Assembly (NCBI RefSeq): GCF_000715075.1 | Contig: NC_134102.1 | Location: 43,285,348-43,349,347 of the forward strand | Source: Nicotiana tabacum | Lineage: Eukaryota > Streptophyta > Magnoliopsida > Solanales > Solanaceae | Reading direction: 5' to 3' | Length of the DNA: 64,000 nt | Part shown: in pieces, positions 1-11,714 of the stretch | Layout of the letters: each line of letters opens with the position of its first letter | Position numbering within the stretch: position 1 is the stretch's first letter | Position numbers and translations under genes: made by a program | The notes under the pieces: generated by a model | The model's input: only the letters and a program-made list of their open reading frames with translations | The model's database searches: none | What the model was told of the DNA's origin: nothing

Positions 1-162
1 GCAGTTATAACAGAAATAGGATGACATTGAAAGTAAGGTCGTAACTTCCTAGATGCCATAATTAACGCTAAAGCAAGCTTTTCTAGGTATGGATACCGTG
101 TCTCAGCATCTAGTAAAGACTTACTAACATAATAAATTGGGAGTTGTTTACCTTTATCTTCT
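1..162 (-). pseudogene. Tat/Ogre-type Ty3/gypsy RNase H fragment (distal part)
   Basis: Read on the minus strand this encodes the start of a retroelement RNase H region, with the recognisable run QLPIYYVSKSLLDAETRYPY followed by KLALALIMASRKLRPYFQCH. That wording is typical of Tat/Ogre-lineage polyproteins. It is the continuation of the fragment at 2969-3462: joining across the LTR inserted between them restores one open frame (VSAVLVRE then DKGKQLPIYY). The window edge truncates it. Family assignment is from known motifs; there is no intact gene. Confidence 0.85.
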
Positions 163-838
163 TGTCACGACCCAAAATCCTAACCTATCGTGATGACGCC
201 TATCTCAGTACTAGGCAAGCCGATAACGTCAATAACCCACGATTTCCTTTAAGTTTGAAAACATAATGTTTAATACAATACAAAAAATCTAGCAAATTCC
301 GATACAACACTCCCAAAACCTGGTGTCACTGAGTACATGAGCATCTATACATTACAAGTCTAGGAAAAATCTGGTCTTTAATAATAATTTGAGACCAAAT
401 ACAATAACAAAAGGATAGGGAAGGAGAGACAAGGTCTGCAAAATATGGCAACTACCTCTAAATCTCCAGAAAATCGACTGTGCGAAAGAATCAACACCCA
501 TTGTATCCGGGATCATCTGGATCTGCACACAAAGTGCAGGGTGTAGTATGAGTACAACCAACTCAGTAAGTAACAATAATAAATAAAGAGCTGAAAGTAG
601 TGACGAGCTTCTCAGCTAAGTCCAAATACAATACTTTCCAATATAAAAGAGTAGGCATGCTCTCAAGTTCAACATTTAATATTTCTCAAAAATTTCATAT
701 CAAATTTGACTGACACAGAAAATAATGTTTTTTCCAAATTTCCAAATATAGTGATATATGACAGCTGAAATGCAGCAAATAATGCAATCAATGCATCCTC
801 TCAGAGTAATAATAACTCAGTCCTCCCATTCACTCCAA

Positions 839-923
839 CCTCACAATCACTCTTTCCTCACAATCACTCATGCCTCACAGTCGCTCATTCCTCACAGTCA
901 CTCATTCCTCACAGTCACTCAAC
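839..923 (+). repeat. 17-bp tandem repeat, five copies, in family S LTR
   Basis: Five consecutive 17-bp units of the form CCTCACARTCACTCATT run from 839 to 923 with a few substitutions. The related LTR copy near 12990-13040 has about one unit, so the array expanded in this copy. It lies in the 3' half of the LTR. Confidence 0.85.
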
Positions 924-1936
924 ACTCAGCACTCGCACTCAGTAGGTACCTGCGCTCACTGGGGGTGTGTACAGACTCCGGAGGGGCTCCTTCAGCCCAA
1001 GCGCTATATCAAGCCAATCATAGCATAGATTAATAAAACATGCTGCGGCGTGCAGCCCAATCCATAAATATTCTCACAATTAGGCCCTCGGCCTCACTCA
1101 GTCATCAACCTCTCCAGTCTCTCGGGCTCTCATAAATCATGATAAGCAACCCAAAAATAGTGATATGATGCATCAATAATAAATAAGAGAGACTGGGGTA
1201 TGATATAAAATGAATAAACATGACTGAGTGAAAAATTAAACAAATTATTCAACCACAGAAATGACCCCAGTGGGTACCAATAATAACAACATATGTCTAA
1301 ACATGATTTTTAATATGAGTCTCAGCTCAATTTTTCCCTATCACGTAGAGAATATACGGATATCAACAGATAATTCAACTATACAGTTCCAAGGAATTTG
1401 ACCAAGTCATAATTCCTACGGTGCACGCTCACACGCCCATCACCAAGCATGTGCGTCACCTCAAAACCACTCACATAACACATAATCCGGGGTTTCATAC
1501 CCTTAGAACCAAATTTAAAACTGTTACTTACCTCAAACAGTGAAATTCTTATTCCGCTAAGCCTTTGCCTCGTGAATTGACCTCCAAACGCCTCAAATAT
1601 AGTCACAAATAATTCGTCTCAGTCAATAAAATTTATTGGAATTAATTCCATAAGAAATTACTAATTTTCCATAAGAATTCAAAATTTAGCTCAAAAATCG
1701 CCCGTGGGGCCCACGCCTCGGAACCCGACAAAAGTTATAAAATTCGAAAGCTTATTCAACCACGAGTCTAACCATACCAATTTTACCAAATCCGACCTCA
1801 AGTCGACCTCCAAATCTTCAAATCTTATTTTCAAATCCCTAAGTTCAAACCCCCCGATTTACACCTCAAAAACATGTAATATAGTCAGATTATTCGATGA
1901 TAATTCAATATTATGAAGTAGAAATGATCACAAGGG

Positions 1937-1950
1937 ACTTACCTCAAGTT
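1937..1950 (-). other. Putative 5' splice donor in family S LTR
   Basis: The minus strand reads CTTGAG|GTAAGTCC, with the GT at 1942-1941. This matches the plant donor consensus (AG|GTAAGT) perfectly. The same motif sits at a comparable place in LTR families B, C and the Tekay LTRs. Splicing itself is inferred. Confidence 0.45.
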
Positions 1951-2047
1951 TTCTCATGAAAACCTTGCTCAAATATCGCCCAACCCAAGCTTGATATGCC
2001 CCAAAATGGCAAAAGCTCGGGACTCCTCCAATTTTATTTTGTCCAGG

Positions 2048-2295
2048 CACTGTCGCACGTGCGACCAGACTAGTCGCATCTGCGGTCTCGTAGGGGCGAC
2101 TAAATGTCCGCATCTGCGATCCCCCAAAAGGTTCCCTCCGCTTCTGCGCGTTCCTATTCGCACCTGCAATCTCGCAGGTGCAGAAATTTCTTCGCACCTG
2201 CGACTACTGCTCCTCTTCACATCTGGTCCCTTCTGCGATGGCTGATGCGCACATGTGACTTCGCACCTGCAATCAGACCTCCGCAGGTGCGAAAA
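2048..2295 (-). repeat. CpG-rich palindromic word array in family S LTR
   Basis: This is a GC-rich island in AT-rich sequence, built of repeated words such as CGCACCTGCGA and their inverses. It includes the perfect palindrome GTCGCACGTGCGAC at 2052-2065. It starts about 670 bp into the LTR, upstream of the putative splice donor. Similar arrays with different words occur in the other LTR families. Confidence 0.7.
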
Positions 2296-2968
2296 TACCA
2301 GAAGCAAAATTTCCAACAATGGTCTTAAGTCTGAATTTGATCTGTTAACCATCCGAAACTCACCCGAGGCCCCCGAGACCTCAACCAAATATACCAACAA
2401 GTCCTAAAACATCATACGAACTTAGTCGAACCCTCAAATCACCTCAAACAACGCTAAACCCATGAATTACATCCAAATTCAAGCCTAATGAACTTTGAAA
2501 TTTCCAATTTCTATAACGACTCCGAAACCTATCAAATCACGTCCGATTGACCTTAAATTTTTAGAATCGGACCTATTCAAATTTTTAGAATCGGATTTCG
2601 AACCCGATATCAAAAAGTCAACCCCCGATTAAACTTTCCACAAATTCGACTTTCGCCATTTCAAGCCTAATTCCACTACGGACCTCCAAATAATTTTTCG
2701 GACACGATCCTAAGTCCAAAATTACCATACGGAGCTATTGGAATTATCAGAATTTGAATATGAGGTCGTTTACACATAAGTCCCTATCCGGTCGACTTTT
2801 CTAATTTAAATTTTTAATTATGAGATTAAGTATCTCATTTCACTCCGAATTCCTTCTGGACCCGAACCAACTAACCCGATAAGTCATAAATCAACTGTAA
2901 AGCATAAATTGAGCAGAAAATGGGGGAACGGGGTTATAATACTCAAAACGACCGTCCGAGTCGTTACA

Positions 2969-3462
2969 TTTCTCGTACCAATACCGCACTTACCGCCACT
3001 TCTGACACAGCGAGGTAAATGAGCAATCTTTCATCGTCTTTTTGTTTGTCTAACAAAGGCAAATTTGATAGATAATACTTTAGGTCCTTGAGAGCTTGTT
3101 GGCACTCGCCAGTCCATTCAAACTGATTTTTCATTTTCACCATTAAAAAGAATTTAAAACTTTTTTATGACGACTTTGATATAAATCTCCCAGAGCTGCT
3201 ATCCTGCATGTTAATCCATGCACTTATTTCTTGCTCGTGAGTATATCTAGCATTTCCTCAATAACTTTGATCTACACAGGATTCACTTAAATACCTCTGT
3301 TAGAAACAAGAACACCTAAAAACTTACCTGAAGCCATGCCAAAAGCATATTTTTCTAGGTTTAACTTCATATTGTACTTGCGGGGAATCTCAAAAGTGTT
3401 TTACAAGTGTTGAGAATGATCCCCTGACTGTGTTGACTTGACCAACATATCGTCTATGTGCT
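2969..3462 (-). pseudogene. Tat/Ogre-type RT-RNase H fragment (proximal part)
   Basis: The minus-strand frame starts at DDMLVKS, the catalytic Asp pair of RT. It continues through KYNMKLNLEKYAFGMASGKF and RIAALG to QFEWTGECQQALKDLKYYLS and LLIYLAVSEVAVSAVLVRE, the RT thumb to RNase H transition. Several in-frame stops interrupt it. It is cut at 3462, where an unrelated LTR fragment begins, and at 2968 by the solo LTR; its other half is 1-162. These are relics of one element whose 5' end would lie to the right. Confidence 0.85.
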
Positions 3463-3681
3463 GCCCACAAAAAGATTATGCGGCCGCATAATGGACCGTA
3501 TAATTGTCCAAAAAGTTTTCCGGACATCTTCTTCAGTCTGCGGCAGATTTGCGATCCACATGTCAGTTCTGCGACCACAGAATGGGCCGCAGAAAAGCCC
3601 TGCTCTTCTAATATTTTTCTTCAATGCCCCAACGCACCAAAAAACCTCAAATTCCTTGGCGAAATTTTACGGGGCCTTACA
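3463..3681 (-). mobile_element. 5'-end fragment of a Tekay-type LTR
   Basis: On the minus strand the segment starts TGTAAGGCCCCGTAAAATTT at 3681, the 5' start shared with the LTRs at 28760 and 51419. It keeps only about 220 bp. It includes the perfect 18-bp palindrome ATTATGCGGCCGCATAAT (3475-3492), identical to one at 19146-19163. It is truncated at 3463 against Tat sequence. Confidence 0.8.
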
Positions 3682-4740
3682 ATACAACCTTGGCTTAGGG
3701 AGGTAGGATACCAATTGCCCCAACTACCTCATAGGATGAAGGAGGAGCCTAAACTCACGCTGCCCATACACCAGAGAAGCTAGCTCAGGATTATCAGACA
3801 CCAGAGGTTTTGCCAATTCAGCTAGTTATTGTTGCTCGTGCCGAGGTTGTGCCATCTTTTAGTGATGAGGAGCATAAGGGGTTGGAGTGATTTTAGAGGC
3901 TTCATCCTCCTCAGTTTAGTGGAGGAGAGTCATAGGATGCTCAGGGCTTTCTTGAGCAGTGTCATCATATTCTTCGCACACCGGGTTTTGTGGACTCCAA
4001 TAGAGTTGACTTTTACTATTTTTCAGCTGATGGGGCAAGCCTACCGGAGGTGGCAGACCTATGAGTCAGACAAACTATCTGGCATAGCACCACTTACATG
4101 GCATCAATTCTCATTTCTATTCTTAGAAAAGTTTCTCCCACAGACTCATAGAGAGGAGTTGTGCAGAGAGTTTAAGCATTTACGCCAAGAGGGTATGACT
4201 GTGACCCAATACGAGATGAGATTCGTGGAGTTGGCATGTCATGCAATATTTTTCGCCCCTATTAAGAGGGGGAAGATCAGGAGGTTCATTGATGGCCTCA
4301 ACTATGGTCTACAATATGGTTTGGCTCTAGAGGTCGAGACGGGATGCTAGGTTTGACCAAGTGGTTGAGATTGCTAGGCATTTGGAGCATGTTCGCAGGC
4401 TTGAGTAAGAGGAGCGGGAGGCCAAGAGGCCCTGTTGTTTGGGGGTTTTGGTGGTACCTCATCTAGAGGCTAGTCACATCATAGAAGAGGTCCGTCCCTT
4501 AGAGTCATTCAGGCAGCTCATCAAATTCCTCATGGTTCATTAGTTAGCCATAGTTCATACAGTGCTCGCCCTGTACAGTCATCATTTAGTGTGTTGCCAG
4601 CACAGAGTTCTTACCATGCTCAATCTTTGCAGGGTTCCACAGACAGTTAATCAGGTTATAAAGGTCAGTAGCCGTGTTTGAGAAAGGGTTGTTTAAGTGT
4701 GGAGACTTAAGTCATCTCAAAAGGGATTGCCCCTGACTTC
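3682..4740 (+). pseudogene. Decayed gag of a Ty3/gypsy element (family C)
   Basis: The best frame (3829-4350) contains a retrotransposon gag core: LTWHQFSFLFLEKFLP, then REELCREFKHLRQEGMTVTQ and YEMRFVELACHA. A frameshift near 4345 moves the rest into other frames. Near 4690-4730 a CCHC-knuckle remnant reads LFKCGDLSHLKRDCP, with the first Cys replaced by Leu. The 5' end abuts the LTR fragment at 3681 with no primer site between, so it is truncated. It is followed in order by protease, RT, RNase H and integrase remnants of the same element. Nonfunctional. Confidence 0.8.
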
Positions 4741-4899
4741 TTAGTAGATCCCCACAACATAGCACACAACCAATGGTTTCAACACCAGTAGCTACACCAC
4801 TCACACAACCAGCTAAAGGTAGGGCTTAGTCAGTTCGACGTCGCCCTAGAGGGGTAGGTTAGTCAGGTGGCAGATATGCTCGTTGCTATGAATTTCATG

Positions 4900-5215
4900 C
4901 TAGGCCAGAGCAATTGCTTCCATAGTCGTGATCACAGGTATTGTTTCACTATGCCACAAGGATGATTTACTACTATTTCACCTTGGTTCCACCTATTCTT
5001 ATGTGTCATCATATTTTTCTCATTATTTGGATATGCCTCGCGCTTCTCTTGGTATTCATGTTCATGTATCCACCCCAGTGGGTGATTTTATTGTAGTAGA
5101 TCGTATATATCGGTCTTCTGTGGTTACTATTGGGGGTTATAAAACTAGAGTTGATCTTTTGTTGCTCAGTATAGTTGATTTTGAGGTGATTTTGGGTATG
5201 GATTGGTTATCTTAG
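4900..5215 (+). pseudogene. Retroelement aspartic protease remnant (family C)
   Basis: The open frame 4928-5215 carries the protease block LLFHLGSTYSYVSSYFSHYL and ends DFEVILGMDWLS. In relatives the active-site loop reads D-P-G-S-T; here the catalytic Asp is His and Pro is Leu, so the enzyme would be dead. A TAG stop closes the frame right after DWLS, where the sequence should run on into RT. Confidence 0.85.
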
Positions 5216-6330
5216 TACCACTCTATTCTTGATTGTCATGCTAAGACCGTGACATTAGCTATGTCGGGGTTGTTAAGGCTGGTGTGGAGAGGTTCTCTTG
5301 GTCACACTCCTAGTAAAGTTATTTCATTCTTAAAGGCTCAACGAATAATTGAGAAGGGGTGTTTTGCGTATTTGGTCTTCATGAGAGATGTTAGTGATGA
5401 TACTCCTACTATTGAGTTAGTTCCAGTAGTGAGGGGGTTATCAAATGTGTTTCCTTTAGATCTGTCGGGTATGGCACCCGATAGGGATATTGATTTATGT
5501 ATTAATTTGGTACCGACCACTCAGCCCATCTCTATTCCACCATAGCGTATGGCACCATCGGAGTTGAAGGAATTGAATGTACAATTACAGGAATTGCTTG
5601 ATAAGGATTTCATTAGGCCTAGTGTGTCACCTTGGTGTGAATCAATGCTTTTTGTGAAGTAGAAAGATGGTTCTATGAGGATGTGCATTGACTACAAGTA
5701 GTTGAATAAGGTTACTATAAAGAACAAGTACCCAGGGTGCTAGGGTATTCTTGAAGATCCACTTTAGATCGGGGTACCATTCAGTTTAAGATCAGGGTAC
5801 CGTCAGTTGAAGATCAGGGCATCAGATAATCCTAAGACAGCTTTCAGGACCCGATACGGGCATTATGAGTTTCTGGTGATGTCTTTTATGCTGACCAATG
5901 ACCTAGCAACTTTCATGCACTTGATGATATATTGGTGTATTATCGCAAATGAGAGGACCATGATCATCACTTGAGGATCGTGCTCCAGATTGTGATTGCG
6001 AATAAGTTATATGCTAAATTTTTCAAGTGTGAGTTCTCGTTAGACTCAGTGGCATTCTTAGTTTGCGTGGTGTCTAGTGAGAGGATTAAGGTGAATACGA
6101 AAAAGATTGAGGCAGTTTAGACTTGGCACAGACCTTGTAGCACTATAACGATTCGGAGTTTCCTAGGGTTAATTGGGTATTATCATCATTTTGTGGAGGG
6201 TTTTTATCTATCACAGCCCTATTGACTAGATGGACGCAGAAGAGTGTCACATTGACTAGATTGACTATAGAAGGTTACCAATTCAGGTGGTCTGATCAGT
6301 GTGAGAAGAGCTATCGGAAGCTTAAGACTG
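5216..6330 (+). pseudogene. Reverse transcriptase remnant (family C)
   Basis: A clean stretch (5249-5545) covers the protease-RT linker and the motif PDRDIDLCINLVP...PISIPP. RT sequence follows with stop codons, one of them in the RQLNK motif (TAG at 5699-5701). Near 5740 sequence is missing and scrambled, and near 5925 a deletion joins TFMH directly to LDDILVY, removing the segment that leads into the YxDD loop. Decayed and not translatable as RT. Confidence 0.8.
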
Positions 6331-6880
6331 CCTTGACTACAGCTCCAATTGTATTTTTGCGTTAGGGATCAGATTCTTACATTCTCTGTTGTGATGCTTC
6401 ACGGGTAGGCATTGGGTGTGTCTTGATGTAGTATGGTATAGTGATTGCCTATGCCTCATGTCAGTTGAAGCCCCGTGAGTAGAACTACCCAGTGCATGGT
6501 TTGGAGTTAGCAGCCATTGGTTACGTGCTTATGATTTTGAGGCATTATCATTATGGTGAGTCTCGCGAGGTATTCACGGACCACATGAGTCTCCAACATC
6601 TATTTAGGCAAAAAGATTTGAACTAGAGGGAATGGATGTGGTTAGAGCTACTGAAGGACTATGATATAACCACTCTTTATCATCTGGAAAAGGCCAATAT
6701 GCTGGCTGATGCCTTGAGTACGAAGACGGAGAGCATGATGAGTCTTGCTCTTATTCTAACTGGGGAGATACCGATGGCTTTGGGTGTTCAAGCTTCGGCC
6801 AACACGTTTGTGAGGTTAGATATTCAAAGACTACTAGGGTTATATCTTGTGTTGTATCACACTCGCATTGTTTGAGCACA
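6331..6880 (+). pseudogene. RNase H remnant (family C)
   Basis: The sequence shows ILCCDASRVGIGCVLM, then [12 protein letters not shown] and [12 protein letters not shown], the Asp-Glu-Asp order of retroelement RNase H. From 6636 an open frame (79 aa) reads [20 protein letters not shown] and NMLADALS, supplying the last conserved Asp. Stops (TAG in several former Gln or Glu codons) break the rest. Confidence 0.8.
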
Positions 6881-7221
6881 TCAAGGTGTGTCAATATGAT
6901 GATCCCCACTTACATGTCCTAAGGGACACGGTGATGCTATGAGGGCGACTAGTAGTGATGATGGGGTATTGACGCTTCAAGCCGAATTTGTGTGCCTAAT
7001 GTGGATGCCTTGAAATAGTTTATTCTTGCGGAGTCATATAGTTTGTAGTATTCCATTCATCCGGGTTCCGTGAAGATATATCGGGGTTTGAGGCAGCATT
7101 ATTGGTGGCGAACGATGAAGAAGAATATTGTTGAGTATGTTGCATGGTGTTTGGATTGTCAGCAGGTGAAGTACGAGCATCAAAGACCTAGTGGTTTGTT
7201 TCAGAGGCTTTATATCAATTA
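6881..7221 (+). pseudogene. Integrase N-terminal zinc domain remnant (family C)
   Basis: Fragments read YSIHPGSVKIYRGLRQHYWW and KNIVEYVAWCLDCQQVKYEH, so the second His and the CxxC pair of the H2C2 zinc domain are visible; the first His is lost. The sequence stops at about 7221, before the DDE core, and runs into a family B LTR on the opposite strand. Junction bases CTCATGGACT are shared with the other family B LTR near 56640. Confidence 0.8.
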
Positions 7222-9045
7222 CATGCTCATGGACTGATAAAAGTGATAATCTAAGTAGTACGCATGTGCAAAGCATGCTACCATAGTTCAAATTAGGCGA
7301 TTACGCCACAAAAGTAGCGATTAACATGTTAAAAGAAGATATTAACGAACGATTAACTTCTAACATGATTCACTTAGCTCACAATGAAGGTACAAACATA
7401 AGATGTATGATAGCATGAATCTTATAAATCAATTCAAGGCATGACATAGCCTAAGCACTACCACGAGCATGGATAAAACCATTGTGCACACACATGGGTT
7501 TAACCCCTCGCATGTCCACCACACGTAGAACATAGTAAACACTAATAACTCAGACAACTAGTACTTCAACCAAGTTTAGGTAAGATACTTACCTCAAGCA
7601 GGCTAAATTAATACTCTAAAAATCCCTTCCCGCGCGAATCGACCTCCAAATGGCCCGAATCCAACCAAAAATATGTAAATAACATCAATAAAGGCCATAG
7701 AAAACAACCTCAAGCAACAAAGATTTGATCTTAGTACAAATTCACAAAGTCAACCAAAAAGTCAATCCGAACCCGCACATCGTAACCCGACAAAAGTAAA
7801 AAATTCCAAATAATCATTCAAATACGAGTCCAACCATACAAGTTTCATCATATTCTGACTCCGAATCGGGTTTCAAATCCCCATTTTTCATTATAGAAAA
7901 GTTTTTCCAAAACCACTAATTTTTCACACTTAGATTCACCAACCAAATGCTAAAATCAAGGATGGAATCATGAATAATAATCAAATCCAAGTCAAAAATT
8001 GTTACCCCGATCCAAATCATGAAAATTTCCTATGAAATCACCCAAATCCGAGCTCCAAATCTCAAAATATGATAAAATGGGTAAAAGTCCAAAAATTCAA
8101 CTCTCAAAAAGTCTGCCAAGGTGTTACTTTCTCAAATGTTAGACGTTCCTCACATTAGCAAAGCACAAAATGATGACTACCTAAAATATACCTTCGCATT
8201 CACGGACACCACCTCGCGAATGCGATTAAGAACACCCTGACCATACGTGAACGGGTAGGCAAACCACCCCCAGCACCAAGCTGCTTCGCAAATGCGCAGC
8301 TCAGCAACGAACGTGATGACAGGCAACTGCCGATCCCACACTTACCCTCCACGAATGCAACTGCCTTGTCGCAAACGCGATGAAATTATACACCAGCAAA
8401 ATCTACTTTAGAAAATACTCAAGGTGGTCCTAACCCCACCCCAAGCCCTCCGGGACCCCGTCCATTCATACCATCAAGTCTATAATCCCTATCCAGACCT
8501 AACCAAAGCCTTCAAACACATACAGTAACACCATAACAACGAATAAAATTTAAAATCGCAAATAGAACTTCTCATATGTTCAAGAACATTCAAACATTGA
8601 ACCAAGAGTCTGATATAAGCCAAACCAATCTGGAATGAACCCAAATTTTGCATACAAGTTCTAAATAACAAAACGAATCTGAATCAAAATCCGAATCCGA
8701 TAATATTAAAGTGAGTCCCTGGTAAAACCTATGAACCTTACAAAACTTTAAATTGCCAATTTTTGCCAAACAGAACTAAATCAATCCAGGAACCTCCAAA
8801 TCCAAAACTGTACATATGCCTAAGTCTAAAACCACCATACAAACCTATTGATCTAATCGAAACATCATTCCGTGATTGTTTATACAAAAGTCAATTTTTA
8901 ATCAACTCTTACAACTTAAGCTTTTGACCATGGAACTAAGTGTTCCAATTCACTCCAAAATCTTACGGAACCCAATACATATATGGGAAGCATAAAATAA
9001 TATAACAAGACTGAAATACATAAAATGACCAACCGAAACATTACA
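7222..9045 (-). mobile_element. Family B LTR, 5' portion (truncated)
   Basis: On the minus strand it begins TGTAATGTTTCGGTTGGTCA at 9045 and runs to about 7222, where it is cut against integrase sequence. From 7222 to about 7950 it matches the family B LTR at 56640-57384. It contains a CpG-word array (about 8170-8390, words such as CGAATGCGA and CGCAAACGCGA) and a donor-like site TTGAG|GTAAGTATC at 7592-7591. The matching 3' third, with the primer site, survives only at 55566. Confidence 0.8.
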
Positions 9046-10686
9046 AGAAATCATGTGACTAGTTGTTTGGGTAGATATGTTAGAGATCACTAGTATGAAG
9101 GTTCTTATATTCTTGAGGTTTAGAGATCAAATATTTTAGAGGTAGAACTATCTTCTTTGATATGGTCAGTGAGAGGGTATTTTTGACTATGTAGTTGGGT
9201 CTGTGTATATGATATAGGTAACATGATGAAATTGGCTCTTGATAAGAAACATGGTTAGCAATATTTGAATTGGGCTGAGTATGACTAAGTGTAGTAAAAC
9301 ACATCTTACGAATGCATTTTGAATGCGAAGTATGGTTAGAGAGGTTGTAGGAATGGTTTCTTTTTGTTCGAACGATAGTCAAGTTAAGTAAGAAATTCAA
9401 AAATTTACAAATGTTAGGTATCAAATGCGTTTGGGTTCAACGAGGTTATACTAGGTCATGTGCGACTTGTACTGATGAAGGACTTGAAGGTAAAGGATAC
9501 AATATGTAGCTTCTCTGTATTTGATTATATATTGATAAGATATCAATAATTGATATGATAGATTGTAAAGTTTTTGGGATATGCATGACTGGAAGTTAGA
9601 ACGAGTCACTCTGGATTTGTGGAAGACTTATTACCTATTTGGAAAAGGTTTTAAAATAGGTTTGGTGACCACTAGTAGGCAATTGTGATAGCTTGTTCTT
9701 CACTGAAATATATCAGCTAGACAGTGCACGGTGTCATACGGATATATCATTAGGAATATTTATAGTTATATGAGATACTTGCTTCTATCAAATTTTGTTA
9801 GTGTGACGGTCTACAATATGATTATTGCAGTTGCGCCGTGTGCTTTTCGGTTTGAAAGTTGGTTTGAGTTGGTTTGCTTATCCACTACCTGACAAACAGT
9901 TTGAGTGGGGTATATAAACATCTGGAGACCTGTTACGAAGGGATACCATAAACTCGCGGTGTCATTGGAGTGATCAGTTGTTTTATACAGATTTAATATA
10001 TTTGGGTTACTGCTTGGATAGTGCACAAACCATATCTCTTGATGTTCCTTTTATGTGAAATGGCGTGGCTTATTGGTTGAGTAGCTTGTACTAGATGAGA
10101 CGAAACTAACAAAATTAGAATTAGTGCAATAAGATTTGGATAAGGTTATGTTGGAAGGTAATGATATTAGACAGATTAGGACAAATAATTGTTCTTATAG
10201 GATGAGAGAAATCCATGATATATTGTTATGATATTTGGTTATGAATTTTTACATATTTTATATATTATTAGCAGTATTGTGAAGGCTTGAAAAAAGGATC
10301 TATTTGAGTTGAGATATGTTTTTCGACATCGGGTTTCGTAGTGAGCAATTATTACGACCAAGACATATTGTTATGTATTTAGAAGGTGTTGGTTATATCA
10401 TGTAGTTATATTCCGGTAGTTCATTTATGACTTAATACAAGTTATTCGCATTGAATTGGTAAATATGTACAAGAAATGGATTTTTGAGGAATTTTCATGT
10501 GATAAAGAAAGATTTATGAACGTACGGACAAAGGGTGGTGAAGACATACTCAGTTGAGGTGTACTTTTGATATTATCTATATGGAGGTGGCATGGGATCA
10601 CCGACGCGAATGTGTATGATGAGTTTTTATTGTTTCTTGACGGTTTCAACAAGATTAGTGGCATGTTCGCTGATCAATATATTTTT
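9046..10686 (+). other. AT-rich segment, probably the 3' internal part of an LTR element
   Basis: About 1.6 kb with no reading frame I can assign; the longest frames (114 and 79 aa, minus strand) look like noise. Because it ends in a polypurine tract and an LTR start, it is probably non-coding or fully decayed sequence between pol and the 3' LTR of an older element. No env-like features are visible. Confidence 0.4.
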
Positions 10687-10699
10687 AAGTGGGATAGAA
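10687..10699 (+). other. Polypurine tract
   Basis: AAGTGGGATAGAA lies directly before the LTR start TGTACTGACCGACCGG. Intact relatives read AAGTGGGGGAGGA at this place, so this is a slightly decayed plus-strand primer site. Confidence 0.6.
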
Positions 10700-11714
10700 T
10701 GTACTGACCGACCGGACATTATAAATTTTAGGACCCCATTTCCCTGTTTAAACATCCAGTAGATTCATTTAGTGCTTTATGACTTACAGTCATGCGTGGC
10801 TTGGTCCTAAGAGTGATTTTGAACAATTAGTTCCTAACTTATATCAAGGGAGTTGATCAAAGTTAATATATTTTGTAAATGAGTTTGGATTCATGATCTG
10901 AAGGTTCCTATAGGTTTGTAAGATAATTTTAGAGTTGTACGTTTTTTCGGATTACCACCCAAAGATCTCGGGAGTTATTCAGATGTATTTTGTGAAAGAA
11001 TAAATTTGAAGAAGTTAGGAAAGTTCATAAATTTGGTATGGGCCTTGATTTTAAGTTTCGATATTTTTTTATGTTTTCTGAAGCATTGGACAAGAACGTA
11101 TAGGGTATACAGACCAGTCGGGATGGTTTGAAAGGGTTCCGAAGGGCTCAGTCGAGTTTTGGGTATTTTGAAAGTAATTTCGAAGTACAAAATTGGAGAA
11201 ACATGCATCAGATGTGGAGGCCAAGAAGGACGCTTCACATCCACCATTTGTTGCTAGTCGGGATGATGACTAAAGCTTGGACGCTTCACGTCCGACATGG
11301 CATCATATCCCTAAAGCTGAAATTTCAGCATTCGGCTAAAATCCTATATTTTGTACTTGAACTTTATGTTATTATTTTGGGAGCGAGGGAGCTCATATTA
11401 AGGCAATTTTCACCTAAGACGATGGGGTAAATGATTCTTTCTCAAATCAATAATTATAACATGAATCTAACATCAATTCTTCCTTAGAATCAAGGATATA
11501 ACTGAGAAGAAGAGGATTTTTTACTTGAATGTTAAGAAAGTTATTTTAGTATTTTTACAATAGACTTATACTCATATTTAGAAAATAATTATAAATTTGG
11601 ACTCGTGCGGTCATGAGTCAATAAAATCTGACTTTTATTTTAGGATTTGACTATGGGAGCATGTGATTGACCTTTTGTTAACTTTAAGATGTTTCAAAGT
11701 TTTGGGTCATGATA
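10700..11714 (+). mobile_element. LTR of about 1.0 kb, distinct family
   Basis: It starts TGTACTGACCGACCGG after a polypurine tract and ends GGGTCATGATA (from GGGTCATGACA) directly before a tRNA-Met-type primer site. AATAAAATCTGAC near its end could serve polyadenylation. It therefore has internal 3' sequence on its left and internal 5' sequence on its right, as expected if tandem elements recombined through a shared LTR. The small open frames inside are not genes. Confidence 0.65.

Larger units (their letters stand above)
163..2968 (-). mobile_element. Solo LTR, family S (Ty3/gypsy), nested in the Tat fragment
   Basis: On the minus strand the segment begins TGTAACGACTCGGACGGTCG (position 2968) and ends GGATTTTGGGTCGTGACA (position 163), with the TG...CA ends of an LTR. 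It is flanked by CTTCT (158-162) and TTTCT (2969-2973), a 5-bp target duplication with one transition. No primer site or gag-pol lies inside or beside it, so it is a solo LTR about 2.8 kb long. It carries a CpG-rich palindromic array (2048-2295), a splice-donor-like site (1941-1942) and a 17-bp tandem repeat (839-923). A second copy, lacking its 5' part, is at 11968-13716 on the plus strand. Small open frames inside are not genes. Confidence 0.88.

Noticed and set aside
352..576. 74-aa minus-strand open frame and nearby frames at 758-1033, 1379-1606 and 1969-2400
   Set aside because: All lie inside the family S LTR, have no domain or codon signature, and are not kept in the second LTR copy at 11968-13716.
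9080..9424. 114-aa frame as a possible env-like or accessory gene
   Set aside because: No signal peptide or membrane segment, low-complexity AT-driven composition, and antisense to the element direction given by the polypurine tract at 10687.
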